The notes under the pieces were generated by a model, which was given only the letters and a program-made list of their open reading frames with translations, searched no databases and had not been told where the DNA came from. Both the position numbers and the translations under genes were made by a program. Of a stretch of 64,000 nt of DNA, positions 1 through 11,273 are shown piece after piece. How positions within the stretch are numbered: position 1 is the stretch's first letter; every line of letters begins with the position of its first letter. Source of the DNA: Podospora comata (taxonomy: Eukaryota > Ascomycota > Sordariomycetes > Sordariales > Podosporaceae); NCBI GenBank assembly GCA_017354895.1, contig CP071496.1, positions 124,001 to 188,000 of the forward strand. Reading direction: 5' to 3'.

Positions 1-1581
1 CTAAAGGGGTTCAGTCATCTGGTCTCCAGCGGCGTCTCGCCCTTTCAACCAGCTGATGCTTTCACCCAAACCAGCAACATCAAGGACTTGCTGACCAAGC
101 TGACCCCCAAGACAGCCCCGACTCCTGCACGTGTTGTCTTGCCGGTCAAGAAGAAGTTCATGAAGAAGCTCGATAAGACCCTCGCCGCAACTGCCAAAAC
201 AGCCCAGCAGAAGCTCTCCGACACCTTTCCCCTTCGCCGCTTTCTCATTGCGCCCTCCAGCCCAATCAGCGACCCCAAAGCCAAGGAAACCGGCCTCGAC
301 ATCATCGAAGGTCTTCCACACTCCACCAAACTAGTCGCCACTCTCCAACCATTCCGCCCCGACTCCCCTGTGATTTCAGAGTACAACATGGTCATGCTCG
401 CCCACTCCCTCCCCTTCTCTGACCAATGCGCCATCTTCTGGAACCTCGCAGGAGTAGACACCACCTACGGAGTCCCCACCTCGACAATTTACAAGGGCTC
501 CTCCCTCTCCCATTTCCGCGTCTACGGCGACGGCAGCACCGCCCAAAAGGTCAGCGGCAAAGCCCTCGAGTCCCTCACCTGGTCTCTCTCCACCCTCCTC
601 GCCTCCGAGATAACCCACTTCCGCTCCGGCTCCGGCACTTCCTCCCTCCCCCTTTTGTCCCAACTCCCCCTCCTCTCCACCTTCATCACCTCCTTCCCCG
701 GCAAGGGGTTCACACCCGCCGAAATAACAGCCACCTTCACCCCGCTGACCCAACTCCTCGGCTTCCTCCGGGGCGTCACCTCCCCCTTGACCCTCGGCCA
801 AAAGTTGGGCGCCAACCTCACCAGAGCCGGCAAGCGCCGCACCAAACTCCGCAGCGTCGTCCTCAACCAACTCTGCAGCCCCGTCGTCAAAGCCATGCCC
901 CCCTTGCCAAAAAAGACGACCGATCCCGAGGGCGTCGTGACCAAGAACAAACCCCCCGGCGAGGAAGTCGCCGACGTGGAGAAAGAGACCAAGAGGCAGA
1001 TTCTGGAGGTCAAAAGGTCGGGCGCGAGGGGAGGGAGGGGGATGAACAGGATCCAGAGGGTGAATATGGTTTGCTCGCTTCTGCTCGAGGCCCTGACCGG
1101 GACGGAAGGGGTGGGGTTTGTGGATGTGATTAACGATCCGGAGGCGGGGGGGGAGAGCGTGAGGGTGTTGGGGAGTTTTGCAGAGTATGACCAGTTGCTT
1201 GCCAAGTTGGAGGAGAGGAGGGGGAGGTTGGAACGGGATGTCGAGTATAGCTTTGGGAGGTTGAGCGGGATGGTTCAGAGGGGGGGGACGGTCAGGGCGG
1301 AACAGCAGCAGCAGCAACAGCCGCAGATACAGAGGCGGGCGACGGAGCCGGGTGGAGGAGGTGGTGGTGAGGGGGATGGGATTAGCTTCGTGAGTAGGTC
1401 CATGACTGTCAGTCCTGTCACGACGGTGGCGTCGCCAATTGTGTTTGGAAGGGGGCCGGTCGAGGTGTTGCGTGGGGGTATTGGGAAAGAGGCGAGTGTG
1501 GCGGAGAAGGTGGAGGAGGTTGTGTATGCACATGAGTTACCTCTTACGGTTCCTATTCGTGGTGCTGAGTTGGCAGCGTGA
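1..1581 (+). CDS. Hypothetical protein, 5' end cut by the window edge
   Basis: An open frame runs from base 1 to a TGA at 1579-1581, giving at least 526 residues. The frame is already open at base 1 with no convincing ATG, so the start lies outside the window. The visible protein has a lysine-rich stretch near its beginning, a central alpha/beta-looking region without a motif I recognise, then a basic and charged segment. Near the end come a polyglutamine run (CAG/CAA codons around 1302-1326) and a polyglycine run. No membrane segment or signal peptide is visible. The coding strand is C-rich up to about base 960 and G-rich after it, a pattern shared with other genes here. I do not recognise the family and give no function. 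The next gene is a decayed one on the other strand, tail to tail. Confidence 0.75.
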   Translation, partial: LKGFSHLVSSGVSPFQPADAFTQTSNIKDLLTKLTPKTAPTPARVVLPVKKKFMKKLDKTLAATAKTAQQKLSDTFPLRRFLIAPSSPISDPKAKETGLDIIEGLPHSTKLVATLQPFRPDSPVISEYNMVMLAHSLPFSDQCAIFWNLAGVDTTYGVPTSTIYKGSSLSHFRVYGDGSTAQKVSGKALESLTWSLSTLLASEITHFRSGSGTSSLPLLSQLPLLSTFITSFPGKGFTPAEITATFTPLTQLLGFLRGVTSPLTLGQKLGANLTRAGKRRTKLRSVVLNQLCSPVVKAMPPLPKKTTDPEGVVTKNKPPGEEVADVEKETKRQILEVKRSGARGGRGMNRIQRVNMVCSLLLEALTGTEGVGFVDVINDPEAGGESVRVLGSFAEYDQLLAKLEERRGRLERDVEYSFGRLSGMVQRGGTVRAEQQQQQQPQIQRRATEPGGGGGGEGDGISFVSRSMTVSPVTTVASPIVFGRGPVEVLRGGIGKEASVAEKVEEVVYAHELPLTVPIRGAELAA

Positions 1582-1854
1582 AGGGGGATTTAATATGCAT
1601 CGGTCTCTGGTTTAGGTACCGAGGTAGGTAGGTAAGGGGTGGCACAATATATCCTTCGTTTTACTTGATCACAGCGCATGCGATATCTAATAACTACGCA
1701 CACAGAAAGGTATATCGAGTAGAGGTGAAGGGGGCGTGCGATGGGAACAATATACATTTGGTGTTGCCAAACATAAGGTTTAAGCAGTAACGCAACTGGA
1801 AGTTCGGCCTCATTCTTCATACATCTTCACCATCCTCCTTTTATCGGTCTCCCA

Positions 1855-3084
1855 TTACGGGGGGCCATATAACTTCCAGATGCGCTCCCAATCATACTTG
1901 TTCACCCCGATGGGCGTATGATCAACCTTGACTTCTAAATCAGGCAGAGGATCGAACAATCCGGCTGTCACAGATCCATTATTAGCATTGATAAAGGGGA
2001 AATGTAAACAAGGCAAGTGAGTATATGCATACGTGCTCCTGCAGGTGGATCGGGATCGTATCTCGGAGCATACTTCCACTGGTCGTACTCGTAGATGGTA
2101 TCGAAGTCTGTCCACATATTTCCCTTGACTTCATCATCCACTCTCGTCGCTTCGCTGCTGTCGGGGTCGTATTTTAGCCAGTGTGACTTTCTCCCTGGTC
2201 CATTGGCCAACCCCCAATGCTGGAGAAGCGTGCGCAGTCGTATATCGGCCAGGTACTTGAAGCTCTCCTGTTGTGTCTTGACAATTGCTCTGCCTGCAAC
2301 TCATATTCCTGCTTCAGTGCACCTATGGCTTTCCTGATCCTCTCTATGCCTGTCTCGTTGCCCTACAGCACAGTTGCATTCATTCTCTTTTGTGCTTCAG
2401 GGTGACTCTGATAGGCATCAAGCAATGCTTCTAAGCGGCCATTTTCTTTTTCTGCCTCCCGGAGCCGTTTCGTCAGCCCGTTGATGTTGCCAGGCACCCT
2501 CTCAAGCTCTTTAAACGTTGACTTTTCAGTGTCACCGGCCTCGTCCATTTCCTCGGCTATGACCAGTCTAGCTTGGTGGATTTGTTGCAGTTGTTTGTCG
2601 GATCGTTGTGTCCATCCCTTATAGATTTGTTCAATCGCTCGGCCCCCTTCCTCGCTCGCCCATCAGACCCTCTTGCCGGCTGGATCTCCAAGATCTTTGA
2701 ACCGGAAGCTTCCTAAGTCGTTGTAGGCCTCACGTGCTTATCGGAGGGCACATAGATCAACATCCACCTTCACTGTCTCGCTCAGATCGTTGTAGTGCAC
2801 CATATTGACCCACTGTTCTGGGGTAACAAAAACGGCGACAGACCTGTTATAGTCTCCATCTACAGGGCCGTATTCAGGGCGAAGATATGGCTCGTTGAGA
2901 GGCTTGTCTTCTACGGCCAAGGTTGCTTCCAGCGTTTCGGCTAGCAACTTTTTCCAGCAAGTGATAGGCGTTTTATGTCTCGAAGAACAGCATTACTTCC
3001 AGAAGCCACAGTTGCAGCCACGATCGGGGCCACCGGTTTGGGCTTATTGGGAGGCCTTTTTCTGTTATTCTTTCTGCCTGGCAT
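1855..3084 (-). pseudogene. Decayed coiled-coil protein gene
   Basis: Reading from an ATG at 3084 (MPGRKNNRKRPPNKPKPV) to a stop at 1855, one continuous homology-like protein can be followed only by crossing several breaks. There are in-frame stops at about 2738 (TAA), 2671 (TGA) and 2361 (TAG), of which the TAA and TAG could come from CAA and CAG by C-to-T change. Two positions each need one extra base to restore the frame, near 2948 in an A run and near 2280. An intact-looking 68-nt intron lies at 1965-2032 (GTATGC donor, CTAAT branch site, CAG acceptor) and joins the last exon in frame, so this was once a real spliced gene. The protein starts with a basic, proline-rich segment; the middle is a charged heptad-like region suggesting a coiled coil; the end is aromatic-rich. 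Family unknown. Sequencing error could explain single indels but not all five breaks. Confidence 0.65.
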
Positions 3085-3685
3085 TTTTGCGACTGTCGTA
3101 GCAGTGTTGGATTGAAAGAGTCTAGTGTTTTTGTGTGTCACAGAGTTTCTTGTTCCAGTTACCTAGCTGCCAGGGTGAGGAGTGCTCTTGATTTTGCTTT
3201 TATCAACAAGGTCGGGACAAAAGCGCATGCTATACGGATAAAGGTGCCGTTAGTTACCTGTATGGTTTGTGACAAAGTAGCTTCAACGTCGCACATTAGT
3301 ACCCGTAAAGGATTAAAAGGCAATAAAGGTACAGTGTAATCTGTATCTGATGACAACCCTGGCCATTTTGTTGGTGTTGGATACGGGGTGATAAAAACCA
3401 CAAGATAAAGCTAATTCTGTATATCTCTGCAAACTCCAGACTGGTGTGAAGAAGTTGATTGAGAGTCTGCATGACGCTTTTGCTTAACACGCGAGTTTCA
3501 TCTGAACACTCTACCGTCCGTGGGATTACTCGATGCATCTGTCAAAGTGAGGTCATTGTCCGGTCACCAACCGCCTGCTCGCCAACCTCTATAAAACTTT
3601 TTCTGTCTGCAACCCCAAAGTAATCCGGAAATTTGTGCCATCTTGGTTTCTCCCGTAAGCTGACACATCTCTTCCACAAGTCACA
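3085..3685. other. Divergent intergenic region
   Basis: This stretch separates the decayed minus-strand gene from the plus-strand gene starting at 3686. I see no convincing coding region or repeat. A TATA-like box lies at 3590-3596. Confidence 0.5.
3590..3596 (+). promoter_or_regulatory. TATA-like box
   Basis: TATAAAA lies 90 bp upstream of the ATG at 3686 and is a plausible core promoter for that gene. Confidence 0.4.
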
Positions 3686-4324
3686 ATGCTCTCCAAATCT
3701 CTCACCCAGCGGCTGCCGGGCGTTACACAAGCCCTCGCCAAACGCGCTCCGCGTGTAGCGGTCCCTTGCACACGTCCCATGCAGCTGCAACATCGACTGC
3801 AGGTGCAGCAGCCGCCGTCATCGCCTTCATGTTTCCAACGCCGTACAGCAGTGTCGTTCCAGCCAAATCATGACTACCCGGGCCACGATCAAGCAAACGA
3901 CATGGGAGGACCCGGAGGCCAAGAGTCCTTTCCGGCTAGTATGCCTTATCGAAGGTTTGTCTCTTGACTGTTTTCTCCTTGGCATCGGCGCCAGAGCAGG
4001 TCTCTTTTTTTTTTCTTTTTTTCTTTATCTCGGTTTCTAAAATGACATGAACTAACCAAGGACTGTGGCTGGGTCGGGGAGAGTAGAAGAATTGAATACG
4101 AGACATTCTACGGCGTGTTGCTGGCCATCGCCCTCATGTGTATCGCCAAGCTCGTGCAGCAGAACTACGACCCAAAGATGAATTATGTGCTGGTGCATGA
4201 TAATACAAAGGGGGAGCTGGACGATGTAAAGTACATCCCGATGCCCAAGGTGCGGGAGCAGCCAGTGGTTGCGGAGATCCGGGAGGAGGTTATTATCCCT
4301 ATCAAGAAGGTTGATAAGAGTTGA
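3686..4324 (+). CDS. Small mitochondrial-type single-pass membrane protein
   Basis: Exon 1 runs 3686-3954 and exon 2 4087-4324, joined by a 132-nt intron with a GTTTGT donor, an ACTAAC branch site and a TAG acceptor; the product is 168 residues. The first residues (MLSKSLTQRLPGVTQ...) are rich in Arg, Ser, Ala and Leu without acidic residues, which fits a mitochondrial presequence. After a glycine/proline linker comes one hydrophobic segment (about residues 96-107, GVLLAIALMCIA). A charged tail follows that begins QQNYDPKMNYVL and ends with several Lys. Size and layout resemble accessory subunits of inner-membrane complexes such as complex I, but no diagnostic motif supports naming one. A competing GTATGC donor just upstream (3939) does not keep the frame with any acceptor I found. 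The splice choice is the weakest part of this model. Confidence 0.6.
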
Positions 4325-5932
4325 CAAGGTGCAGAGGTGGGCTTGATTTGGATTTTGAATTGCCAAGATTGCATTTGGGGTTTTCGCTACGAAGGAGATA
4401 GTCGAAAGATTAGATCCATCAATTCATCATATCTACCTACTTACTCCTTCCCCATAATAGTTTGGACCCCAAACAACACTATAGCTTGCCACACTCGATC
4501 TGCGCTACAAGGTAGGTAGGTAGGGCTGTGGCTGGGTTGACTGTTGGTTGTCCGAACAGGCTCGGCAGCCATCTTTGTGCGACGTGACACATGCGTAACC
4601 AGGCCTTTAAACTGTTGCCTGGATATCGTATTTGGGTTGTAGGTATGGTAGCAAGTTTGGGGGCACTTTCAACATCGCAAGGAAGGACTAGAAGCATGGA
4701 TCCGGCATGACTAGGTACGATACCTAGGTACGGTTGGTGACAGAGTGGCAGCGGCCCGGAGTTATTTCAGGGTGAGGACGGATTTACTCCGGTCGGTTGA
4801 GCGGTTTATGACATGGCCGTTGCGGGGGCCTTTCCAGCATTGGCAGAAACTGGAGTAGTTCTGATTCGACACAGAACGGACTGGCCAAGATACCTTAGTT
4901 CAGATGCTAAGGTAGGCAGAGACTGTTGTTCTAGAATACCTAGGTACCTACCTTATGTCGCCACTGCCCGAAAGTTTAAAACTTTAAACTGGCCCGTAAA
5001 CAAGGTGTTGGGACGGGGAAGTGTTGTGGGTGTCGTCGTTATCGGCTGCTATTTGTGCGCTACAGATGCGCGGGCGTGGCACCAGCTCGGCGACCACACA
5101 TAATATATCCGCGCCATGTGGCCAAGCCCTGGAGCGGGAGAAGGGGGCTGCGGCCTGGGTTGGCACACATCAACAGTGGCTGTGTGCGTCTACCCAGTCC
5201 CTACATCAATGTACATCATGTCGAGGTATGACAACGGCATTAATATCGGTGGGATCTCACCGCATCTCAACGGTTGTCCTTTCTGTTCCGTTAATCACAC
5301 TCCAGCTCCGTCATAGTATCGTGTTGTCGGGTCTATCTGCCTTGCCAATGACCAGGGTTAAGGTTCTAGCCTTGTGTAACCGCCTCGAACTGTTGACGCC
5401 CCTATTCCCCAGTTTGGATGCATTACTGTGTATGCAAAGGTCTAGTGGAGACGCAGAGAACTCGTTAGCCGCCAGACGACCCAATATGCCAAGCGTGTAG
5501 AGGTTTGTGTAACCTGAGCTGTTATGCGGTCCCTGTTCTGGTTCGTCCTCGATGGCTGCAGAGTGGACCAACGGTTCCAAATCATCCGTCTCGGCATCCG
5601 AAAAGATGCAAGTCTGCATGCTTGGATCTTGTGCTCTTCGCTTTGGTCGGTCTGCAACCAACGGGTGACAGGCAGACTGTCACCACCGCAACCTGCCCTG
5701 GGACACTGGGGAGATGGTGATCTTTGATACATATGGTCTTGGAACCCATTCCACCTCTTCCGTCTTTCCTCTGGATGACTTGGTCATTTTGTTAGTCTTA
5801 AAAGGACTGGAAGGCAGGCAATTCTTTGATCTTACGACAGCCCTTTTTTTGCCGCCATCAACCAAAGATAAGGTACGGGGCTTGCAAGCAAAGCAGCAGC
5901 TTTTTTGTTGCGCAATCGGGGGAAGTAAGACA
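4325..5932. other. Long intergenic region with ACCTAGGTA-type motifs
   Basis: I find no supported gene in these 1.6 kb. Short runs related to ACCTAGGTA occur at about 4510-4523 (GGTAGGTAGGTAGG), 4713-4732 (two copies) and 4938-4955. A palindromic AAGTTTAAAACTTTAAACT lies at about 4970-4988. The part nearest 5933 is the likely promoter of the Zn2Cys6 gene. Confidence 0.5.
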
Positions 5933-8470
5933 ATGGAAGAGCAGGCCCAGCGCTCGGGATCCGATGCCAGACGACGAAAAGTCAGAAAGGGAACGCACAG
6001 TTGTTGGGAGTGTAAGTCCGCACAATCTCTCTTTTCGCATCTTACCTCCCGATCCGACGTGCATATGATAGCGGCCGCGACCGACCCGACACGCTGGTAA
6101 CACGCCCAGGGTTCATAACCTGATTAGCTCCAACGGCTTTCTCGCAGGCCATTGGTAGCAAGGCGCTGACATGTATTTGCAGGTCGACGACGAAAGATAC
6201 GATGCCAGTTTGGAAAGCAAGACGACACCGTGTGCTTGCCCTGCCAGGCACGTGGCAGTGTCTGTCGAAGTCAAGAATTCGTCGATGCTCAACCGCCACA
6301 GCTTCCTGACCGCCGCCTTGCCCAGCGCCTAGCCCGTCTCGAGGACCTTGTCGCCAAAGTCGTTGACCGCGTGATGCCTGAGACTGGATCGGGAACCAGT
6401 TCAGCTCAAGACCATTCACAGGCCAGTTCACCGACACCGTCTGATGAAACGTTGATGAGCGACGTGGATGGCCAAGAGACATCCCATCTGGGCCTGGAAG
6501 TGATGGAGTCGCCTGTTGGTCATGAGGCCTCAATGGCTATGCTGCTGGGCATCCAAGGCAGCGTCAACTCTCTACAGCAACCCACGGCGAGGCTTACAAT
6601 ACCATCACGTCGGTCAACAGAAAGTGTATCGAGCAAAGGGCCAGCTCGCAGACGATGCGAAAAGATTTGTCGAGCCCTACATTCCTTGTTTCCGTCCCAA
6701 CACGACGTTGACGTTCTCGTCAAATCAACGCCTGCACCCTACTTCATCATCTCACTGTTCCATAGCTACCAGGACATCATGGAGGGCCTTTCCGAGACTC
6801 CTGAGAACATCGCCACAATCCCGCCCCCGAACGCTCATCCCACCGTTTTAGCCAAAAGTTTGATACAGCTGTGCATTTGCATCCAGCAGCAACCCCCAGG
6901 AAGCGTGATGTCACAGGAGAGACAGAAACATTTCAACCCCTACAGCTTGATGAACGGCATCGTCTCGAAAGTTTCGCAGCTGGTTACTTCCAACGATGAC
7001 CTTGTTGGGACAGCTGAAGGGCTCCAGTGTCTTATTATTCTCGGACACTGGCATAGCAATGCAGGAAACATCCGCAAAGCCTGGCTCATCTTTCGAAAGG
7101 CACTTTCTCTCGCTACCATGGTGGGCTTGAGTCGTCATGGTACGCAAGCCCTCAGGTTTGCGGATCTGACAACCAACGAGGCCACACGCCCATCACCGAT
7201 GGCTTTATGGTACTGCATCAACGCAGCTGATCGAAGCTTGTCTCTTATGCTTGGGCTTCCCGCGGGCAGTCCGGATAACACGTTCGCGAGCGAAGAGGCA
7301 ATGCACAGGGATAGCCCACGAGAACGTTTCACCAAGCTTCACACCGTCATTGCGAAGCGGATACTCGACCATAACCTCTCGCTAGTGTCCGATTTCATCA
7401 ACCAGAAGGCGGCGGTTTCATACCAGCAGATTGATCACGAGCTCGAGCACGCGGCCAAGATCATGCCTTCTGACTGGTGGTTCGTTCCCACATTGCCATC
7501 AGAATGGCAGGCAGACTGGGAACAGGCTAAAGCGGCCATCTGCCATCTCGTTCTCCAGATCAACCACTTCAACCTTTCGCTCATCCTCCACCTGCCCTAC
7601 ATCATACGCAGCATATCAACTGGAGCCCCTGTTGGCGATGATCACAAGCCCTCCCTCGGCCTCGCCCGCCAAATCCTGCAACGCTACATGGCCTACCAAA
7701 GCATTTTCCAATCCCACCCGACCTGGACGTGTTATCAAGTGTCCTACGCAGCCCTCATGGCCTCCACAGCCCTCTGTCTATTCACCCTGACCAACCAGAC
7801 CAGCGAAGCGGACATCAAGCTCGTCAGCCTCACTCTGTCAAAAATGCAGCACCTTGCCCTACTCCAACCCCATAACAGGCTATCCCAGTCATCTGTCACC
7901 CTCATATCCCAACTCCTCGACATGATCGACTCGGGAATCAAGCAACCCCTCAACCTCAACCTCAACCTCAACCTCAACCTCCCCTTCTTCGGCCTCATCA
8001 ACATCAACAACGCCCGCACATCCCCTCCACCGACCATGCCACCACCATCACAGCAAGCAGCAAGAAGAAGTGTCAGCTCCTCTGCCCACTCACCACACAT
8101 GATTCCCGTGCCAGCTACCTCCCCCGGGCCGCCAGGCGGCAGCCTCTCCCCCCATCCACACCCACCGCGAGGAAGGCAAAGAAATGTCACTGTCCCGATT
8201 GGGTTTCACACATCGCTGACAGATCCTTCCCTTCAGGGCCATGGGCACGCACATCAGAGTCCCATCTCTGGTCATGGGGGAGGGGATGGGTATCACAATT
8301 TGCATCACGGGATGGGGTTTGATGCTCACCAACATCAGCAGCAGCAGACGCAGCAGCAAGACTCTGATAATGATAGAAGTAGTAGTTTGGGAGAGATTCC
8401 AATGGGATCAGGAGGGGAGGATTGGGTGTTTACTGGGATGGAGTCGGGTTATTGGGGTTTAACGAACTAG
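5933..8470 (+). CDS. Zn2Cys6 (fungal binuclear cluster) transcription factor
   Basis: Exon 1 is 5933-6011 and exon 2 is 6183-8470, joined across a GTAAGT...TTGCAG intron that splits the first part of the zinc cluster; the protein is 788 residues. The cluster reads CWECRRRKIRC followed by CLPCQARGSVC (residues about 25-52), the C-x2-C-x6-C...C-x2-C-x6-C pattern that binds two Zn ions and contacts DNA. A short Leu/Arg-rich stretch after it (RRLAQRLARLEDLVAKV) fits a dimerisation coiled coil. Residues about 150-560 look like the fungal-specific transcription factor middle domain (for example GNIRKAWLIFRKALSLA). The C-terminus is low complexity, with an Asn-Leu run coded by AACCTC repeats (about 7950-7980), Pro/Ser/His-rich text and a Gln/His run, likely an activation region. 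It should act in the nucleus. Its target genes cannot be told from context. It converges with the HET gene downstream, 205 bp apart. Confidence 0.92.
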
Positions 8471-8675
8471 AGGTTGTGAGTTGATTTGGGATGTAGCATA
8501 TACACACCTAGGTGCGTTTGGGTGATAGAAATTATAGATAGGAATCAGAGGGTGTCGAACTTTGGATACCTTATAGGAAGAACGAACAAGATACATTCCC
8601 CTCACCCACTTCGACTTCATATTGGCCAAAGGGCCTGGGCTGTGGACAAAGGTGGTAAGGTAAGACTTTGTTGTC

Positions 8676-11273
8676 CTACGCCAGAACGACTCTTTGTCGC
8701 TCCCAAGCAATGCTTTCCATCGCCATGTCTGAGTCGGCGGACCACACACCGATTCGCTCAAATATATTTGTACCAACATCGTCCTTACCCCTGATTACCA
8801 GCCCATAGCTCCGTACCTCGTCTTCAAAGAATACTTTGACCAAATGAATCACAAAGACTTCTTGTAGACCCTTTTCCATGTCATCCAACTTCCAATCGGG
8901 AACCCATTTCAACACCGTGACACTTTTAGTACTCGTGCCAGTCAGCCTAATTCCTTCTCCGTCCGCCAGACTTCCCCTAGCAACCGGTCCACTGACGGTT
9001 AGGGTCCCATTATCCACCAAACTCCTTGCCTCCGACACAAGCTTCCCATTCCGCCACACCTCCACATTTTCCACGCCTGTGCAAAAGACAAGGTCATGCT
9101 CTTTGGAGTTTATCTTATCCAAGATTCCCCTCGGCAGAAACCCAATCCTACCACTGACCGACGCCCAAGACCAAGACGGCGCACAATACATCTCCTGCCT
9201 CTCCTCTACCTCCTTCACAACCCACAACAGCCCTAGAGCCAACAGCTCCGAGTCCCACAACCCAGCCAGATAACCCACCTTTCCTCTTTGCTGCACCAGC
9301 TCCGCCACTCCCGCCAACGCGACCAATCGATCTGTCTGCCTCGTCAGCTGCCCCTTGCTATAAACACTCACAATCTCATACCACCTCTTCCAAAACTCAA
9401 CCTTCTCCCCGAACCTCTGCGTCTCCACCGGCCCCAACCTCTGCAGCACATCCAACGCCCCTCTTATCCCTCTTACCGCTCTCCTCTCCTGGGGAGTATG
9501 CCCCTCCCCATTGATGTTGTGCTGCCCCGTCAACGACCGAATCGCCTCGATCCAGTTGACCAACCTCCCATCCTGCACCATGTACGGCGTGCTGTCATAC
9601 CCCACCCCGTTCACGTGCAGTTCGGACGCCTGGAGAGTGTTGCACTCAAACAGCACCACATCCTCGCAAAAGTGTATCACCCTCCTCGCCAGCAACCTCT
9701 CCTGGAAAGCCCACGCGCGGTTGGTGAGCGGCGATTGCTCCACCCTCCAGTAAAAGAGCGCTCTCAGCGGCGGCGGGTTGGAGACAAAACACCTCCTTTG
9801 TTCGGAGGTCATGATGTTCTGCTCGACCCACGAGAGCGATCGGTCTCGGAAGCAGCCGCCGGTCGAATCGGACGATGCTGTCGCGGCGAGGACGCAGTGG
9901 GCGTGGGTGAAGACTTGGCCCATGGTGGGGGACTCGGCCGCCCAGTCGGCGGGGGAGTCTTGTATGATGCAGAGGGAGTCGATCCAGAGGTAGCAGATGC
10001 CTAGCCGGCGGGTGGTGGCGATGGCGTGGCGGAAGTTGAGGGGGAGGGTGTCCTCGGTGATGTAGTTCTTCATGAACCTGTGCCTGGAGGTGGTGAGCTT
10101 GCAGGCGATGTTGCCGCCCCAGCAGTGGGAGAGGGCGACGTATTCACCTGCGCCGTCCTTGAGGTCGATCAGGAAGTCCATGTCGGATTTGGTGTCGATG
10201 AGGCGGAGTTTGGGGTTCTTGACCGTGCCGACGGCGATGAGGCGGGTTGGTCGGAATGGAGGGGTGTTGTGGGGGAGCTGGCAGGCTTTATGGCTAGAAC
10301 AGTCCTTCAGCCAGGTTGTGATGGTCTTGACCGTAGTATCTGAGCCGGTGAATCTGGGGATTTTCTGCTCGGCCGTTAAGAGCCCCTCTGACACTTGTAG
10401 ACCCAGTTCCTTCTTGGCGCCACCCGCCTCGAGGGAGACGGCCAGGGTCGGCCCTTGTTCAGACCAAAGGGGGTTCCTGACAAACTCAAGCTTCAGCTTG
10501 ACACCTCCCGCTTCGAGATCACGTTCCCCATAGCGAGTATTCACGGTACCGTAACCCCTGATGAGCATAGGTGCCCCCGTTTCCTCCTCATCTGCCAATC
10601 GCTGACTCAACAAAGCCTCGCAGAGACTACACCCGCTATCCTCCATCTCCTGGATCCTGTCGCACAGCAGGTGACGCTCCTCTGCTCTCGTAAACATGGC
10701 CCATGTCCCAGACAAAAGGCCAGACTGACCGACAACCTCTTTGCACCGCTCGCAAAGTCTGACGTCCCCAAACCGATGCTTGCTCCGGAACCTGGGCCAC
10801 CGAGTCACATATCTCCCCCCAGAAAGACGGTACACGATACTCGGAAAGTTGCGTATCGGTCGAAGCACAAAGCGGCACCCGAGCGACCACGCAAACCCCA
10901 AGATGAAGTAAGCCATCACGCCATACAAGACGGCCGCGAACGCGAACGCCAAGATCATCGCCGGAGCCAGCGAAATGCATATGATGAACTGCACCCTGGT
11001 ATCGACATCCGCATGCGACAGTGCGGCGAAAATGACCGCGCCAATCAGGCTGGGAATGAAATAGATGACAAAAGCGGGTTCGTCGAACGCGATGAGAATC
11101 GCCCAGATGATAAATTCGACGGCGAGAAAGCTTGACCCGATGTCCTCCTCCCCTGGCGTCGGAAAGTAGCTGAAGTAGAGGTATGTGACAAGTACGATGG
11201 GTAAACCGCCGAGGAATGTTTTGCCCATGTTCTTGGGCGGAGGGCGGCGCGTCCGGCCATATCGTCGTGGCAT
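8676..11273 (-). CDS. HET-domain protein with N-terminal multipass membrane domain
   Basis: This is a single exon of 865 residues. Four or five hydrophobic segments come first (about 19-37, 47-64, 67-86 and 93-131, the last long enough for two helices). Next is a CxxC...CxxC pair (LCERC at 173-177, CSLC at 215-218) like the cysteine motif that often precedes HET domains. The HET domain follows at about 378-530 with its hallmark blocks: YVALSHCWGG (378-387), YLWIDSLCIIQDS (428-440) and HCVLAATAS (459-467). In the family the HET domain triggers incompatibility cell death after non-self fusion or an NLR signal. Most HET proteins are soluble, so a membrane-anchored one would place the effector at a membrane; that is inference. 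A start at M16 is possible. No frameshift or stop is seen. On the coding strand the 5' part is C-rich and the 3' part G-rich. Confidence 0.9.
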   Translation of the reverse strand: MPRRYGRTRRPPPKNMGKTFLGGLPIVLVTYLYFSYFPTPGEEDIGSSFLAVEFIIWAILIAFDEPAFVIYFIPSLIGAVIFAALSHADVDTRVQFIICISLAPAMILAFAFAAVLYGVMAYFILGFAWSLGCRFVLRPIRNFPSIVYRLSGGRYVTRWPRFRSKHRFGDVRLCERCKEVVGQSGLLSGTWAMFTRAEERHLLCDRIQEMEDSGCSLCEALLSQRLADEEETGAPMLIRGYGTVNTRYGERDLEAGGVKLKLEFVRNPLWSEQGPTLAVSLEAGGAKKELGLQVSEGLLTAEQKIPRFTGSDTTVKTITTWLKDCSSHKACQLPHNTPPFRPTRLIAVGTVKNPKLRLIDTKSDMDFLIDLKDGAGEYVALSHCWGGNIACKLTTSRHRFMKNYITEDTLPLNFRHAIATTRRLGICYLWIDSLCIIQDSPADWAAESPTMGQVFTHAHCVLAATASSDSTGGCFRDRSLSWVEQNIMTSEQRRCFVSNPPPLRALFYWRVEQSPLTNRAWAFQERLLARRVIHFCEDVVLFECNTLQASELHVNGVGYDSTPYMVQDGRLVNWIEAIRSLTGQHNINGEGHTPQERRAVRGIRGALDVLQRLGPVETQRFGEKVEFWKRWYEIVSVYSKGQLTRQTDRLVALAGVAELVQQRGKVGYLAGLWDSELLALGLLWVVKEVEERQEMYCAPSWSWASVSGRIGFLPRGILDKINSKEHDLVFCTGVENVEVWRNGKLVSEARSLVDNGTLTVSGPVARGSLADGEGIRLTGTSTKSVTVLKWVPDWKLDDMEKGLQEVFVIHLVKVFFEDEVRSYGLVIRGKDDVGTNIFERIGVWSADSDMAMESIAWERQRVVLA

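Noticed and set aside
376-1533. Long open frame on the opposite strand of the first gene.
   Set aside because: It is a shadow of the sense frame caused by its strong base skew; it has Pro/Leu/His then Gly/Glu/Val composition with no domain.
5311-5661. Minus-strand open frame of 116 residues upstream of the Zn2Cys6 gene.
   Set aside because: No motif, no good start context and no continuity with other exons.
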